This document shows positions 17,699 to 27,053 of a DNA stretch of 64,000 nucleotides, in pieces (position 1 is the stretch's first letter; each line of letters starts with the position of its first letter). The notes below the pieces were generated by a model. That model ran no database searches. It worked only from the letters and a program-made list of their open reading frames with translations, and was not told the origin of the DNA. A program made the position numbers and the translations under genes. The DNA is from Actinacidiphila sp965342175 (lineage in GTDB: Bacteria > Actinomycetota > Actinomycetes > Streptomycetales > Streptomycetaceae), in contig NZ_CBDRBL010000008.1 in NCBI RefSeq assembly GCF_965342175.1, positions 62,001 through 126,000 of the forward strand, written 5' to 3'.

Positions 17699-17759
17699 CA
17701 CCGCTCCAGCATGGCTGGCCGCGGCCCTCCCGCGCACGCGGGACACGGCTGTGCGGCCC

Positions 17760-18725
17760 TCAGGCGTAGCGGGCGGCCATGGCGCGGGCGGCGGCGGCCA
17801 GGCGCTCGCGCAGGGCGTCCGGGGCGAGCACCTCGGCGTCGGGGCCGAGGGAGAGGAGTTGTTCGCAGGCGACGTCCTGGCTCTCGACGGGGAGTGTGAG
17901 GGTCACCCGCCCCCGCGGGTCCGGCGGCGCGGCCGCGGCGAGGGCCTCGCGCGCGGCGGCGCGGTCGGTTACGTACGGCAGGCGGCGGGCGCCGCGGGGC
18001 GTGAGGCGCACGACGACCTCCTCGCGCAGCATGGAGCGGGCGAATGCGGCGGCGCGGGCCTCCCAGAACGCGGGCAGGTCGAAGCCCTGGTCTCTGACGA
18101 AACGATCCTCCGTGGGCTCCGCCGCGGTGAACCGGTCCGCCCGGTAGACCCTGAGGTCCGCGCCGCAGCGCGCCACCGCGTACCAGACGCCGCCCTTGAG
18201 CACGAGGCCGTACGGGTCCAGCTCGCGCTCCACCTCCTCCTCCCCGCGCCGGTACCGGGCCCGCAGCCGCCGGTCTCCCCACACGGCCGCGGCGAGCGCG
18301 GGCAGCAGCGGTGGCGTCTGCGGTTCCTGCCACCAGCCGGGCGCGTCCAGGTGGAAGCGCTGGGCCGCCGAGTGCGGCGCGTCGCGCAGCTCGGGCATCA
18401 GGGCGGCCGAGACCTTCAGCCGGGCCGAGGAGCCCGCGTCGTGCAGCCCCATGGCTCGCAGGGCGGCGGGCACCCCCGAGAGGAAGAGCGCCTCCGCCTC
18501 CGCGCGGGCCAGCCCGGTCAGCCGGGTGCGGTAGCCGTCGACCAGGCGGTAGCCGCCGGCGCGCCCGCGCTCGGCGTAGACCGGCACCCCGGCTTCGGAC
18601 AGGGCCAGCACGTCCCGGCCGACCGTGCGCTCGGACACCTCCAGGGCCGCGGCGAGCTCGGCCGCCGTCATCGACTCGCGGGACTGGAGCAGGAGGACGA
18701 GGTGGATGAGCCGGGCCGCACGCAT
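17760..18725 (-). CDS. YafY-type transcriptional regulator (HTH-11 plus WYL domain)
   Basis: A 321-residue regulator. Residues 1-60 are an HTH_11/DeoR-like winged helix (MTAAELAAALEVSERTVGRD, then GYRLVDGYRTRLTGL). The WYL ligand-sensing domain follows at about residues 140-215 (LDPYGLVLKGGVWYAVARCG and RVYRADRF). The C-terminal WCX extension runs to residue 321. In related proteins the WYL domain binds nucleic acid or nucleotides. The ATG at 18725 directly abuts GGAGG, which is too close for a ribosome binding site. A TAGCCT box six bases upstream fits a leaderless mRNA. Confidence 0.88.
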   Translation of the reverse strand: MRAARLIHLVLLLQSRESMTAAELAAALEVSERTVGRDVLALSEAGVPVYAERGRAGGYRLVDGYRTRLTGLARAEAEALFLSGVPAALRAMGLHDAGSSARLKVSAALMPELRDAPHSAAQRFHLDAPGWWQEPQTPPLLPALAAAVWGDRRLRARYRRGEEEVERELDPYGLVLKGGVWYAVARCGADLRVYRADRFTAAEPTEDRFVRDQGFDLPAFWEARAAAFARSMLREEVVVRLTPRGARRLPYVTDRAAAREALAAAAPPDPRGRVTLTLPVESQDVACEQLLSLGPDAEVLAPDALRERLAAAARAMAARYA

Positions 18726-18792
18726 CCTCCGAGGCTATGCGGTCGCCCCGGGGCCATGGTGCCGGGCCGTCCGGGAAGGGCGGGTCCACAAA

Positions 18793-18831
18793 GGCCGAGG
18801 CCCCAGCCCGGGAAGGGCTGGGGCCTCGGCC
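18793..18831 (-). terminator. Strong hairpin terminator downstream of sucB
   Basis: A perfect 17-bp stem (18793-18809 with 18815-18831) and a GGGAA loop, 31 bases past the sucB stop. It also separates sucB from the upstream side of the WYL gene. Confidence 0.88.
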
Positions 18832-18861
18832 GTCGTACGGTCCCGCGAGGACTCCGGTCGG

Positions 18862-20595
18862 TTACAGACCGAGGTCGCCCTCGAACTCGCCAACCTCGAG
18901 ACGGGCCTTGACGTCGTTCAGGTAGCGGGCGGCGTCCGCGCCGTCGACCAGCTGGTGGTCGTACGACAGGGTCAGGTACGCCACGTCGCGGATCGCGATG
19001 GTCTCACCCAGGTCCGGGTGGTTGACGACCATCGGGCGGCGCACGGTGGCGCCGATGCCGAGCTCGGCGACCTGCGGGTAGTTCACGATGATCGTGTCGA
19101 ACAGCGCACCGCGCGAACCGGTGTTGCTGATCGTGAACGTGCCGCCGGACAGGTCGTCCGGGCTGATCTTCTTGTTGCGGACCTTGCCGGCCAGCTCCGC
19201 GGTCTTCTTGGCGATGCCGGCCAGGCTCAGGTCGCCGGCGCCCTTGATGACCGGGACCATCAGGCCCTGCTCGGAGTCCACCGCGATGCCCACGTTCTCG
19301 ACATCGTGGTAGGTGACGGTGCCGTCGTCGTTGATCTTGGCGTTGATGACCGGGTGGGCCTTCAGCGCCTCGGCGGCGGCCTTGACGAAGAACGGCATCG
19401 GCGAGAGCTTGACGCCTTCGCGGGCCAGGAAGGACTCCTTGGCCCGGGCCCGCAGCTTCATGATCTTGGTGACGTCCACCTCGACCACGGTCGACAGCTG
19501 CGCCTGGCTGTGCAGGGCCTTCATCATGTTCTCGGCGATGACCTTGCGGATGCGGGTCATCTTCACCGTCTGCCCGCGCAGCGCGGCGGCCGCGGCCGGA
19601 ACCGCGACGCCCGCGGACGGGGCCGGGGCGGCCGGCGCGACGGCGGCCTTGGCGGCCTCGGCGGCGGCCAGGACGTCCTGCTTGCGGATGCGGCCACCGA
19701 CACCGGTGCCCTTGACCGCGGCGAGGTCCACGCCGTTCTCGGCGGCGAGCTTGCGCACCAGCGGGGTCACGTACGCGCCCTCGTCGGTGGGCGCCGTGGC
19801 CGCGGGAGCGGCCGGGGCAGGCGCGACGGGAGCCGGGGCCGGGGGAGCGGCCGGAGCAGCCGGCGCGGCGGCGACCGGAGCGGGCGCGGGAGCCGGGGCA
19901 GCGGCCGGGGCGGGGGCCGGAGCCGGTGCGGCCGGGGCAGGGGCAGGGGCGGCGGGAGCCGGGGCGGCCGCGGGCGCGGCACCGGCGGCGCCGATGACGG
20001 CGAGCTTGGCGCCGACCTCGGCGGTCTCGTCCTCACCGACGAGGATCTCCAGCAGGGTGCCGGCGACCGGCGACGGGATCTCGGTGTCGACCTTGTCCGT
20101 GGAGACCTCGAGCAGCGGCTCGTCGGCCTCGACGCTCTCGCCGACCGACTTCAGCCAGCGGGTGACGGTGCCCTCGGTCACCGACTCGCCCAGGGCCGGC
20201 AGCAGCACCGGGGTGCCCTCGGCACCACCGGCAGGAGCCGCGGCCGGGGCGGCAGCGGGGGCGGGGGCCTCGGCGACGGGCGCCGGAGCCTCCTGCACCG
20301 GAGCCGGCGCGGGGGCCGCGGCGGCGGCCGGGGCGGGGGCGGCAGCGGGGGCGCCCGTGCCGTCGTCGATGACGGCCAGCTCTGCGCCGACCTCCACCGT
20401 CTCGTCCTCGGCCACCTTGATGGAGGAGAGGATGCCGGAGGCGGGCGCCGGGATCTCGGTGTCGACCTTGTCGGTCGACACCTCGAGCAGCGGCTCGTCG
20501 GCCTCGACGCGTTCACCCTCGGCCTTGAGCCAGCGGGTGACGGTGCCCTCGGACACGCTCTCGCCGAGCGCCGGCAGGGTTACGGAAACCGCCAT
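18862..20595 (-). CDS. sucB: 2-oxoglutarate dehydrogenase E2, dihydrolipoamide succinyltransferase
   Basis: A 577-residue E2 with two lipoyl domains (about residues 1-76 and 125-205), each with the lipoylated Lys in EVSTDKVDTEIP. They are separated by long Ala/Pro linkers. A peripheral subunit-binding domain follows (VTPLVRKLAAENGVDLAAVK and GGRIRKQDVLAA, near 275-315), and then a C-terminal catalytic domain with the active-site motif DHQLVDGADAARYL near residue 555. It transfers succinyl (or acetyl) groups from E1 to CoA. In actinobacteria this E2 can serve both the pyruvate and 2-oxoglutarate complexes. lpdA (E3) lies 51 bases upstream in the same direction, so the two are an operon without an E1 gene here. 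Confidence 0.95.
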   Translation of the reverse strand: MAVSVTLPALGESVSEGTVTRWLKAEGERVEADEPLLEVSTDKVDTEIPAPASGILSSIKVAEDETVEVGAELAVIDDGTGAPAAAPAPAAAAAPAPAPVQEAPAPVAEAPAPAAAPAAAPAGGAEGTPVLLPALGESVTEGTVTRWLKSVGESVEADEPLLEVSTDKVDTEIPSPVAGTLLEILVGEDETAEVGAKLAVIGAAGAAPAAAPAPAAPAPAPAAPAPAPAPAAAPAPAPAPVAAAPAAPAAPPAPAPVAPAPAAPAATAPTDEGAYVTPLVRKLAAENGVDLAAVKGTGVGGRIRKQDVLAAAEAAKAAVAPAAPAPSAGVAVPAAAAALRGQTVKMTRIRKVIAENMMKALHSQAQLSTVVEVDVTKIMKLRARAKESFLAREGVKLSPMPFFVKAAAEALKAHPVINAKINDDGTVTYHDVENVGIAVDSEQGLMVPVIKGAGDLSLAGIAKKTAELAGKVRNKKISPDDLSGGTFTISNTGSRGALFDTIIVNYPQVAELGIGATVRRPMVVNHPDLGETIAIRDVAYLTLSYDHQLVDGADAARYLNDVKARLEVGEFEGDLGL

Positions 20596-20646
20596 GGTTT
20601 CGGTTGCTCCTAACGATCTGTGCGGATGGTTGCGCGTGTCCGTGGG

Positions 20647-22035
20647 TCAGTCGTGCGAGTGCAGCGGCTTGCCGGCCAGCGCGAGGTGGGCCTCGCCGAG
20701 GGCCTCGCTCTGCGTCGGGTGCGCGTGGATGAGCTGGGCGACCTCCGCGGGCAGGGCCTCCCAGTTGTAGACCAGCTGGGCCTCGCCGACCTGCTCGCCC
20801 ATGCGGTCACCGACCATGTGGACGCCGACCACCGCACCGTCGCGAACCTGGACGAGCTTGATCTCGCCCGCGGTCTTGAGGATCTTGCTCTTGCCGTTGC
20901 CGGCCAGGTTGTACTTCAGGGTGACGACCTTGTCGGCGCCGTACAGTTCCTTGGCCTTGGCCTCGGAGATGCCCACGGAGGCGACCTCCGGGTGGCAGTA
21001 CGTGACGCGCGGCACGCCGTCGTAGTCGATCGGCACCGTCTTCAGGCCGGCCAGCCGCTCCGCGACGAGGATGCCCTCGGCGAAGCCGACGTGGGCCAGC
21101 TGCAGGGTCGGGACGAGGTCGCCGACGGCGGAGATGGTGGGCACGTTGGTGCGCATGTACTCGTCGACGAGGACGTAGCCGCGGTCCATGGCGACCCCGG
21201 CCTCCTCGTAGCCCAGGCCCTGGGAGACCGGGCCGCGGCCGACGGCCACGAGCAGGACCTCGGCCTCGAACTCCTTGCCGTCGGCCAGGGTGACCTTGAC
21301 GCCGTCGGCGGTGTACTCGGCCTTGGAGAAGAAGGTGCCGAGGTTGAACTTGATGCCCCGCTTGCGGAAGGCGCGCTCGAGCAGCTTGGAGCTGTTCTCG
21401 TCCTCGGCCGGCACGAGGTGCGGCAGGCCCTCGACGATGGTGACGTCGGCCCCGAAGGACTTCCACGCCGAGGCGAACTCGACGCCGATGACGCCGCCGC
21501 CGAGGATGATCGCCGACCTCGGCACGCGGTCCAGGACCAGCGCGTGGTCGGAGGAGATGATGCGGTCGCCGTCGATGGCCAGGCCCGGCAGCGACTTCGG
21601 CACGGAGCCCGTCGCCAGCAGCACATGGCGGCCGGTGTAGCGCTGGCCGTTGACATCCACGGAGGTGGGGGAGGAGAGCCGGCCCTCACCGGTCACATAG
21701 GTGACCTTGCGGGAGGCCACGAGGCCCTGCAGGCCCTTGTACAGGCCCGAGATGACGTCGTCCTTGTACTTGTGGACCCCGGCGATGTCGATGCCCTCGA
21801 AAGAGGCCTTGACGCCGAACTGCTCGGCCTCGCGGGCCTGGTCCGCGATCTCACCGGCGTGCAGCAGAGCCTTCGTGGGGATGCAGCCGCGGTGCAGGCA
21901 GGTGCCGCCGAGCTTGTCCTTCTCGATCAGGGCGACGTCCAGACCGAGCTGCGCCGCACGCAGCGCCGCGGCGTAGCCGCCGCTGCCGCCACCGAGGATC
22001 ACTAGGTCGAAAACGGTGCTGGCGTCGTTCGCCAC
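20647..22035 (-). CDS. lpdA: Dihydrolipoyl dehydrogenase (E3)
   Basis: A 462-residue flavoprotein that reoxidises dihydrolipoyl groups of E2 with NAD+. It begins with the FAD motif DLVILGGGSGGYAAAL. The redox-active disulfide is in GGTCLHRGCIPTKALL (residues about 44-60). The NAD-binding GGGVIGVEFAS is near residue 185. The C-terminal catalytic dyad is in IHAHPTQSEALGEAH (near 440). GTG 22035 is the start, with GGAGGA six bases upstream. The roughly 300-base gap up to the pepA stop holds its promoter. It is first gene of the lpdA-sucB operon. Confidence 0.97.
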   Translation of the reverse strand: MANDASTVFDLVILGGGSGGYAAALRAAQLGLDVALIEKDKLGGTCLHRGCIPTKALLHAGEIADQAREAEQFGVKASFEGIDIAGVHKYKDDVISGLYKGLQGLVASRKVTYVTGEGRLSSPTSVDVNGQRYTGRHVLLATGSVPKSLPGLAIDGDRIISSDHALVLDRVPRSAIILGGGVIGVEFASAWKSFGADVTIVEGLPHLVPAEDENSSKLLERAFRKRGIKFNLGTFFSKAEYTADGVKVTLADGKEFEAEVLLVAVGRGPVSQGLGYEEAGVAMDRGYVLVDEYMRTNVPTISAVGDLVPTLQLAHVGFAEGILVAERLAGLKTVPIDYDGVPRVTYCHPEVASVGISEAKAKELYGADKVVTLKYNLAGNGKSKILKTAGEIKLVQVRDGAVVGVHMVGDRMGEQVGEAQLVYNWEALPAEVAQLIHAHPTQSEALGEAHLALAGKPLHSHD

Positions 22036-22276
22036 GTCACGTCCTCCATGCATGGATACGCCGGAGCCGGTCCGTCGTGACCGGGCGGCGGCTTTTGTTC
22101 GGCCGCTTCTTATACGGGGCCCTGTCGTGCCGAGACAACATCTTCGCACCTGTTCGGGGCGGACGAGGCACCGGGCCGGTCTCTGGGGCGCGCGGAACGC
22201 GCCCGGCCGGGGCTACTCGCCCGTATCCCCAACGGAATACGGAGCGGTCCCACTCTTTGCTCGCTCTTGGCGAACG

Positions 22277-22311
22277 CGTACGGCCCCGGATGCCATACCC
22301 GGGGCCGTACG
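22277..22311 (-). terminator. Hairpin terminator downstream of pepA
   Basis: A perfect 13-bp stem (CGTACGGCCCCGG at 22277-22289 with 22299-22311) and a nine-base loop, 26 bases past the pepA stop. Confidence 0.85.
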
Positions 22312-22336
22312 GAATGTGCCGAGGCTTACACCGCCG

Positions 22337-23848
22337 TCACAGGAGCTCGCCCGCGCCCGCCTTCTCGGCCACGCGCACCAGGGTGCGGATGGCGGAGCCG
22401 GTGCCGCCCTTGGGGGTGTAGCCGAAGGGGCCCGACTCGTTGAAGGCGGGGCCCGCGATGTCCAGGTGGGCCCAGGTGATGCCCTCGCCGACGAACTCCT
22501 TGAGGAACAGGCCGGCCGCCAGGCCGCCGCCCATGCGCTCGCCCATGTTCGAGATGTCCGCGGTGGCGGAGTCCAGCGGCTTGCGCAGGTGCGTCGGCAG
22601 CGGCATCGGCCAGGACTGCTCGCCGACCTCGGTCGCGATCTCGTGCAGGGAGGTGCGGAAGGCGTCGTCGTTGGCCATGACGCCGAAGATGCGGTGGCCC
22701 AGGGCCAGCACCATGGCGCCGGTCAGGGTCGCCACGTCGATGATCGCGTCGGGCTTCTCCTCCGAGGCGCGGGTGATCGCGTCGGCCATCACCAGACGGC
22801 CCTCGGCGTCGGTGTTGAGCACCTCGACGGTCTTGCCGCCGTACATCCGCAGCACGTCGCCGGGACGGGCGGCGCTGCCCGAGGGCATGTTCTCGGCGAG
22901 CGCCAGCCAGCCGGTGACGTTGACGGGAAGACCCAGGCGCGCGGCGGCGACCACGGTGGACAGCACGGCCGCGGCGCCGCTCATGTCGCACTTCATCGTC
23001 TCGTTGTGGCCGGCCGGCTTCAGGGAGATGCCGCCCGAGTCGTAGGTGATGCCCTTGCCGACCAGCGCCAGGTGCTTGGCGTTCCGGCCCTTGGCGCCCG
23101 TGTAGGCGATCTTCACCAGGCGGGGCGGGTTCGCCGAGCCCTGGCCGACGCCCATGATGCCGCCGTAGCCGCCCTTGACCAGCGCCTTCTCGTCCAGGAC
23201 CTCGATCTTGAGGCCGTGCTCCTTGGCGGCCTCCTGCGCGACGGCGGCGAAGGACTTCGGGTGGAGGTCGTTCGGCGGCATGTTGATCAGGTCGCGGGCG
23301 CGGTTGACCTCGGCCGCGATGACGGTGGCCCGCTCGACGGCGGCCTTGTGCGCCTTGTCCCGCGGCTTCGCGCCGACCAGCGCGACCTCGGCGACCGGCG
23401 CCTTGCCGTTGGACGACTGGTACGCGGTGTACGCGTACGCGCCGAGCAGGGCGCCCTCGGCGAGCGCCTGCACGGCGTCCGCGTCCTGCACCGGAAGGGC
23501 GTAGGCGGCCTTCTTCGACCCGGCCAGCGCGCGGGCGGCGGCGCCGGCGGCCTTGCGCAGCGCCTCGGTGTCGTAGGCGGCGCCGTCGGCGGGGCCCTCG
23601 CCGAGTCCGACGGCCAGCACGACCGAGGACTTCAGGCCGTTCGGAGCGGGGAGCTTGGTCACCTCACCCTCAGCGCCGGAGGCACCCAGCGTCTCGAGCG
23701 TCGCGGCGAGCCGGCCGGAGAAGGCCTTGTCCACCGCCTCCGCCCCGGCGGCGACCTCGGGGCCCTTGGCTCCCTTGGTCACACCGACGACGACGGCGTC
23801 AGCGCGCAGCGCTGCCGCGGAGGAGGTGCTGAGAGTCAGTGCAGTCAC
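22337..23848 (-). CDS. pepA: Leucyl (cytosol) aminopeptidase, M17 family
   Basis: A 503-residue metallopeptidase that removes N-terminal residues, especially Leu, from peptides. The family signature NTDAEGRLVMADAI, with two metal-binding acids, lies near residue 345. The upstream metal-site block GKGITYDSGGISLKPAG is near 265 and contains the conserved Lys and Asp. The C-terminal GPAFNESGPFGYTPKGGTG is also typical. The N-terminal 170 residues form the regulatory domain. GTG 23848 is the start. It is a single-gene transcript ending in a terminator. Confidence 0.97.
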   Translation of the reverse strand: MTALTLSTSSAAALRADAVVVGVTKGAKGPEVAAGAEAVDKAFSGRLAATLETLGASGAEGEVTKLPAPNGLKSSVVLAVGLGEGPADGAAYDTEALRKAAGAAARALAGSKKAAYALPVQDADAVQALAEGALLGAYAYTAYQSSNGKAPVAEVALVGAKPRDKAHKAAVERATVIAAEVNRARDLINMPPNDLHPKSFAAVAQEAAKEHGLKIEVLDEKALVKGGYGGIMGVGQGSANPPRLVKIAYTGAKGRNAKHLALVGKGITYDSGGISLKPAGHNETMKCDMSGAAAVLSTVVAAARLGLPVNVTGWLALAENMPSGSAARPGDVLRMYGGKTVEVLNTDAEGRLVMADAITRASEEKPDAIIDVATLTGAMVLALGHRIFGVMANDDAFRTSLHEIATEVGEQSWPMPLPTHLRKPLDSATADISNMGERMGGGLAAGLFLKEFVGEGITWAHLDIAGPAFNESGPFGYTPKGGTGSAIRTLVRVAEKAGAGELL

Positions 23849-24134
23849 GGTGATGCGGATCCTGTTCCTTCGGGGTCCAATACTTGACGCCGGACTCCGT
23901 CCGGCTCCCCATGGTGTCCCGCTGCCGGGCGTCTTTCGCGGCGACGGGACGGGGGTACAGCATCGACCTTACGCTCACTGCTGTCACTTGCGCCCACGGC
24001 CTGCGCCGATGGCGGCGAAGGCTGGGGTTTTCCCTTGGCGGCGCGCCCGCGCGGCCTCCCCCACCGGACGCCGCCGCCCGGTGCTGCGGCGGGAGTTGGG
24101 GTACGCCGGCGCCGCGCAGGGTCGCCGCCGGCTC

Positions 24135-24998
24135 TCAGCCCACGGTCAGCACCAGCAGCGCGGTCGTCGCCGCGGTCTCGCACAACGCGCCGAAGACGTC
24201 ACCGGTGACGCCGCCCAGGCGCCGGCGGCACCGCCGCAGGAGCACTTCCGCGGACGCCAGCGCCAGCACCGCCGCCGCCGAGCAGCGCACCGCGTCCGGC
24301 AGGCCGAAGGCGGCCCCGCAGGCGGCGCAGAGGGCCACTGTCAGCGCTGCGACCGCCCAGGCGGCACGGGCGGGCACGGCGCCGGCCACGGCCGCGCCGA
24401 GGCCGCCCGGCCGGGCCGGGGGCACAGCGCTGCGGCAGGCCAGCGTCATCGCGGCGCGGGCGGTGAACCCGGCCAAGGCGGCGGCCACCGCGCCCCTGGT
24501 CCAGGAGTGGCCGTACAGCTCGGCGAGCGCCGCGACCTGGGCCAGCAGGACGAGGACGAGGGTGAGCACGCCGAAGGGCCCGATGTCGGACTGCTTCATG
24601 ACGCGCAGCGCGTCCTCGGCGGGCTTGCCGCTGCCCAGGCCGTCGGCGGTGTCGGCGAGCCCGTCCAGGTGCAGTCCGCGGGTCAGGGCGGCCGGAACGG
24701 CGGCGCTCGCGACCGCGGCGAGCAGCGGCCCCGCACCCAGGAGCAGCAGCAGGCCGCCGGCCGCCGCCGCGCACGCTCCGACGACCAGTCCGGCCAGCGG
24801 CGCCCAGAGCATCCCGGCACGGGCCGCCGGGCGGTCCCAGCGGCCCACCCGGACCCGCAGCACCGTCAGCGTGCCGAAGGCGAAGCGCAGTCCGTCTGCC
24901 GCCGTCACCGCCGTTGTCGCGGCGGGAGCGGGCAGGGGCGGGGAGCCGGGGACCGGGTCGGGTCCGAGAGCAGGGCCGGAGCCGGGGTCGGCGGTCAT
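24135..24998 (-). CDS. cobS: Adenosylcobinamide-GDP ribazoletransferase (cobalamin synthase)
   Basis: A 287-residue integral membrane enzyme that joins adenosylcobinamide-GDP to alpha-ribazole in the last steps of coenzyme B12 synthesis. The family motif RGLHLDGLADTADGLGSG, with metal-binding Asp residues, is near residue 90. KQSDIGPFGVLTLV follows, and many Ala/Leu-rich helices complete it. The first 35 residues are a Pro/Gly-rich extension. ATG 24998 has no ribosome binding site, but TACCCT lies seven bases upstream, which suggests leaderless translation. cobT and cobU lie close by on the same strand, separated by a divergent membrane protein gene. Confidence 0.95.
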   Translation of the reverse strand: MTADPGSGPALGPDPVPGSPPLPAPAATTAVTAADGLRFAFGTLTVLRVRVGRWDRPAARAGMLWAPLAGLVVGACAAAAGGLLLLLGAGPLLAAVASAAVPAALTRGLHLDGLADTADGLGSGKPAEDALRVMKQSDIGPFGVLTLVLVLLAQVAALAELYGHSWTRGAVAAALAGFTARAAMTLACRSAVPPARPGGLGAAVAGAVPARAAWAVAALTVALCAACGAAFGLPDAVRCSAAAVLALASAEVLLRRCRRRLGGVTGDVFGALCETAATTALLVLTVG

Positions 24999-25067
24999 GG
25001 TCCGCAGGGTAACCGCCGAGCCGGAACCGTATAGTGCCGCGTACGGGGCGAATACGGAGCAATCGGC

Positions 25068-25805
25068 ATGAGTGACTGGTGGTACCGCAACATCATCGAG
25101 CCGGGAAAGCTGCCGCTGCTCCTCGCCCTGGGCGCGTTCGTGCTGACCTTCCTGGTCACCCGGGTGATCACGCGTCTCATCCGGGCCGGCAGGGGCCCCT
25201 TCCGCAACCTCTCCTCCGGCGGCACCCACATCCACCACGTGGTGCCCGGGATCATCCTCATGACGATCGGTGGCTTCGGGGGCGTGGCCAGCGCCTCACG
25301 GGGATTCGGCGCCTACCTCTCGGCGGTCCTGTTCGGCGCCGGAGCGGGCCTCGTGCTCGACGAGTTCGCGCTCGTGCTCTACCTCGACGACGTGTACTGG
25401 AGTGATCGCGGCCGCAAGAGCGTCGAGGCCGTCGTCGTCACTTTCTCCGTCGTCCTGATGATGCTCTGCGGCCTGGTCCCCTTCGGCGTCGACGCGATCA
25501 CCCCGGACGAGCAGCAGAACCGCGTCTCGGTGATCCTCACGATCGCCGTCAACTTCCTGTTCGTCCTCGTCGCCCTCGTCAAGGGCAAGCTGCGTTCGGC
25601 TGTTCTCGGTGTCTTCGTGCCGTTCGTCGCCTTGTACGCCGCTCTGCGGTTGGCGCGTCCCGATTCGTTGTGGGCCGAGCGGGTCTATGCGCGCAGGCCG
25701 CGGACGGCTCGGCGGGCCGAGGCGCGTGCGGCGCGACATGACGCGCGGTGGGCGGTGCCGTTGCGGCGCGTGCAGGACTGGATCGGTGGTTTCCGTGAGC
25801 ATTGA
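25068..25805 (+). CDS. Conserved integral membrane protein inserted among cob genes
   Basis: A 245-residue protein with five or six predicted membrane helices (about residues 15-35, 60-80, 85-110, 125-145, 160-180 and 185-200). A cytosolic, very basic C-terminal tail of about 45 residues (RRPRTARRAEARAARHDA) follows. The loop between the first helices is SSGGTHIHHVVPGI, with three His residues that could bind metal. LDEFALVLYLDDVYW holds an acidic pair group. No family was recognised with certainty. It runs opposite to cobS and cobT, 69 bases from the cobS start. A cobalt or B12 role is only suggested by location. Confidence 0.75.
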   Translation: MSDWWYRNIIEPGKLPLLLALGAFVLTFLVTRVITRLIRAGRGPFRNLSSGGTHIHHVVPGIILMTIGGFGGVASASRGFGAYLSAVLFGAGAGLVLDEFALVLYLDDVYWSDRGRKSVEAVVVTFSVVLMMLCGLVPFGVDAITPDEQQNRVSVILTIAVNFLFVLVALVKGKLRSAVLGVFVPFVALYAALRLARPDSLWAERVYARRPRTARRAEARAARHDARWAVPLRRVQDWIGGFREH

Positions 25806-25811
25806 GCGGGA

Positions 25812-25835
25812 GCCGGGCGCGGCGCGCCGCCCGGC
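25812..25835. terminator. Short GC hairpin between converging genes
   Basis: GCCGGGCG (25812-25819) pairs with CGCCCGGC (25828-25835). It lies between the membrane protein stop (25805) and the cobT stop (25851). There is no U-tract, so termination is inferred. Confidence 0.45.
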
Positions 25836-25850
25836 CCGGCGGGCGGCGCG

Positions 25851-26894
25851 TCAGTGACGTTCGGGGAGCTCCGCCGACAGGGCGGCCGCCGCCTTCAGCA
25901 GGGGAAGCGCCAGCAGCGCCCCGGTGCCCTCACCCACCGTCACCTTCTGATCCAGCAGCGGCTCGATGGAGAGCCGGTCCAGCGCTTTGGTCTGCGCCGG
26001 CTCACCGCTGGCCTGCCCGGCCAGCCACCAGTCCGGAGCCCGGAAGGCGATCCGCTGCGCGACCAGCGCGCACGCCGCCGACACCACGCCGTCCAGCACC
26101 ACCGGAAGCTTCCGCACCGAGGCCTGCAGCAGGAAACCGGTGATCGCCGCCATGTCGGCGCCGCCGACCGCCGCCAGCAGCTCCAACTGGTCGCCCAGCA
26201 CGGGCCTGGCCCGGCGCAACGCGTCACGGATCGCCGCGCACTTGCGCATCCAGGCGATGTCGTCGATGCCCGAACCGCGGCCGGTCACCACCGAGGCGTC
26301 CGTGCCGCACAGCGCCGCGATCAGCACCCCGGCCACCGTGGTGCCGCCGACGCTGAGATCACCGAGAAGCACCAGATCCGTGCCGGAGTCCGCCTCCTCG
26401 TCCGCGACGGCCATGCCGGCCCGGAACGCCGCCTCGGCCTCCTCGGCCGTCAGCGCGTCCTCCAGGTCGATCCGGCCGGAGCCGCGCCGCACCCGGTGCG
26501 CCGTCACGTCGGCGGGCAGCTCGTCGGCCTGGACGTCCACGCCCATGTCCACCACCCGGACCACGGCACCGTGCTGACGGGCGAGCACATTGACCGGTGA
26601 GGCCCCGTCCAGGACCCGCCGCACCAACTCCACAGCGGTGCCCTCCGCGCGGGCCGACACCTTCAGCGCCGCCACCCCGTGATCCGCGGCGAAGAGCACC
26701 ACCTTGGGGCGCTCGATGGGGCGTACGGTCGCCGTGCCCTGGGCCGCCGCCAGCCAGTCGGCCAGCTCCGCCAGCCCGCCCAGCGCGCTCGCCGGGCGAA
26801 CCAGCCGCTGCCAACGGTCGTGTGCGTCGCGGCGCACACCGGCGTCCGGGCGCTCCACCAGGGTCGCGAAGTCATCGAGGTTCAGACCGCTCAC
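25851..26894 (-). CDS. cobT: Nicotinate-nucleotide:dimethylbenzimidazole phosphoribosyltransferase
   Basis: A 347-residue CobT that activates the lower-ligand base to alpha-ribazole phosphate for B12 assembly. Family motifs visible are VVLFAADHGVAALKVSA (near residue 65), DLVLLGDLSVGGTTVAG (near 170) and the catalytic-Glu loop VTVGEGTGALLALPLL near the C-terminus. GTG 26894 (VSGLNLDDFATLV) is the start. A TAGTGT box eight bases upstream and the lack of a ribosome binding site suggest a leaderless transcript. The CobU fusion gene lies 159 bases upstream on the same strand. Confidence 0.94.
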   Translation of the reverse strand: MSGLNLDDFATLVERPDAGVRRDAHDRWQRLVRPASALGGLAELADWLAAAQGTATVRPIERPKVVLFAADHGVAALKVSARAEGTAVELVRRVLDGASPVNVLARQHGAVVRVVDMGVDVQADELPADVTAHRVRRGSGRIDLEDALTAEEAEAAFRAGMAVADEEADSGTDLVLLGDLSVGGTTVAGVLIAALCGTDASVVTGRGSGIDDIAWMRKCAAIRDALRRARPVLGDQLELLAAVGGADMAAITGFLLQASVRKLPVVLDGVVSAACALVAQRIAFRAPDWWLAGQASGEPAQTKALDRLSIEPLLDQKVTVGEGTGALLALPLLKAAAALSAELPERH

Positions 26895-27053
26895 GGGGTC
26901 GAACACTACCGGGGCACGGCACTCGCGGCCGCCCCAGAACGCCGTCCCGCCCCACGGGCCGTCGGCCACGGGGCGGTACGCGGGCGGTGGGCGGCCGGGG
27001 GCGCCCGCAGGCCGGGCGCTCGGGCGGGAGGGCGGGGGCACCGCCGGCCGAGG

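Noticed and set aside
18625..20613. A 662-residue Gly/Arg-repeat frame antisense to sucB
   Set aside because: The repeats are mirror images of the Ala/Pro linkers of SucB, not a real protein.
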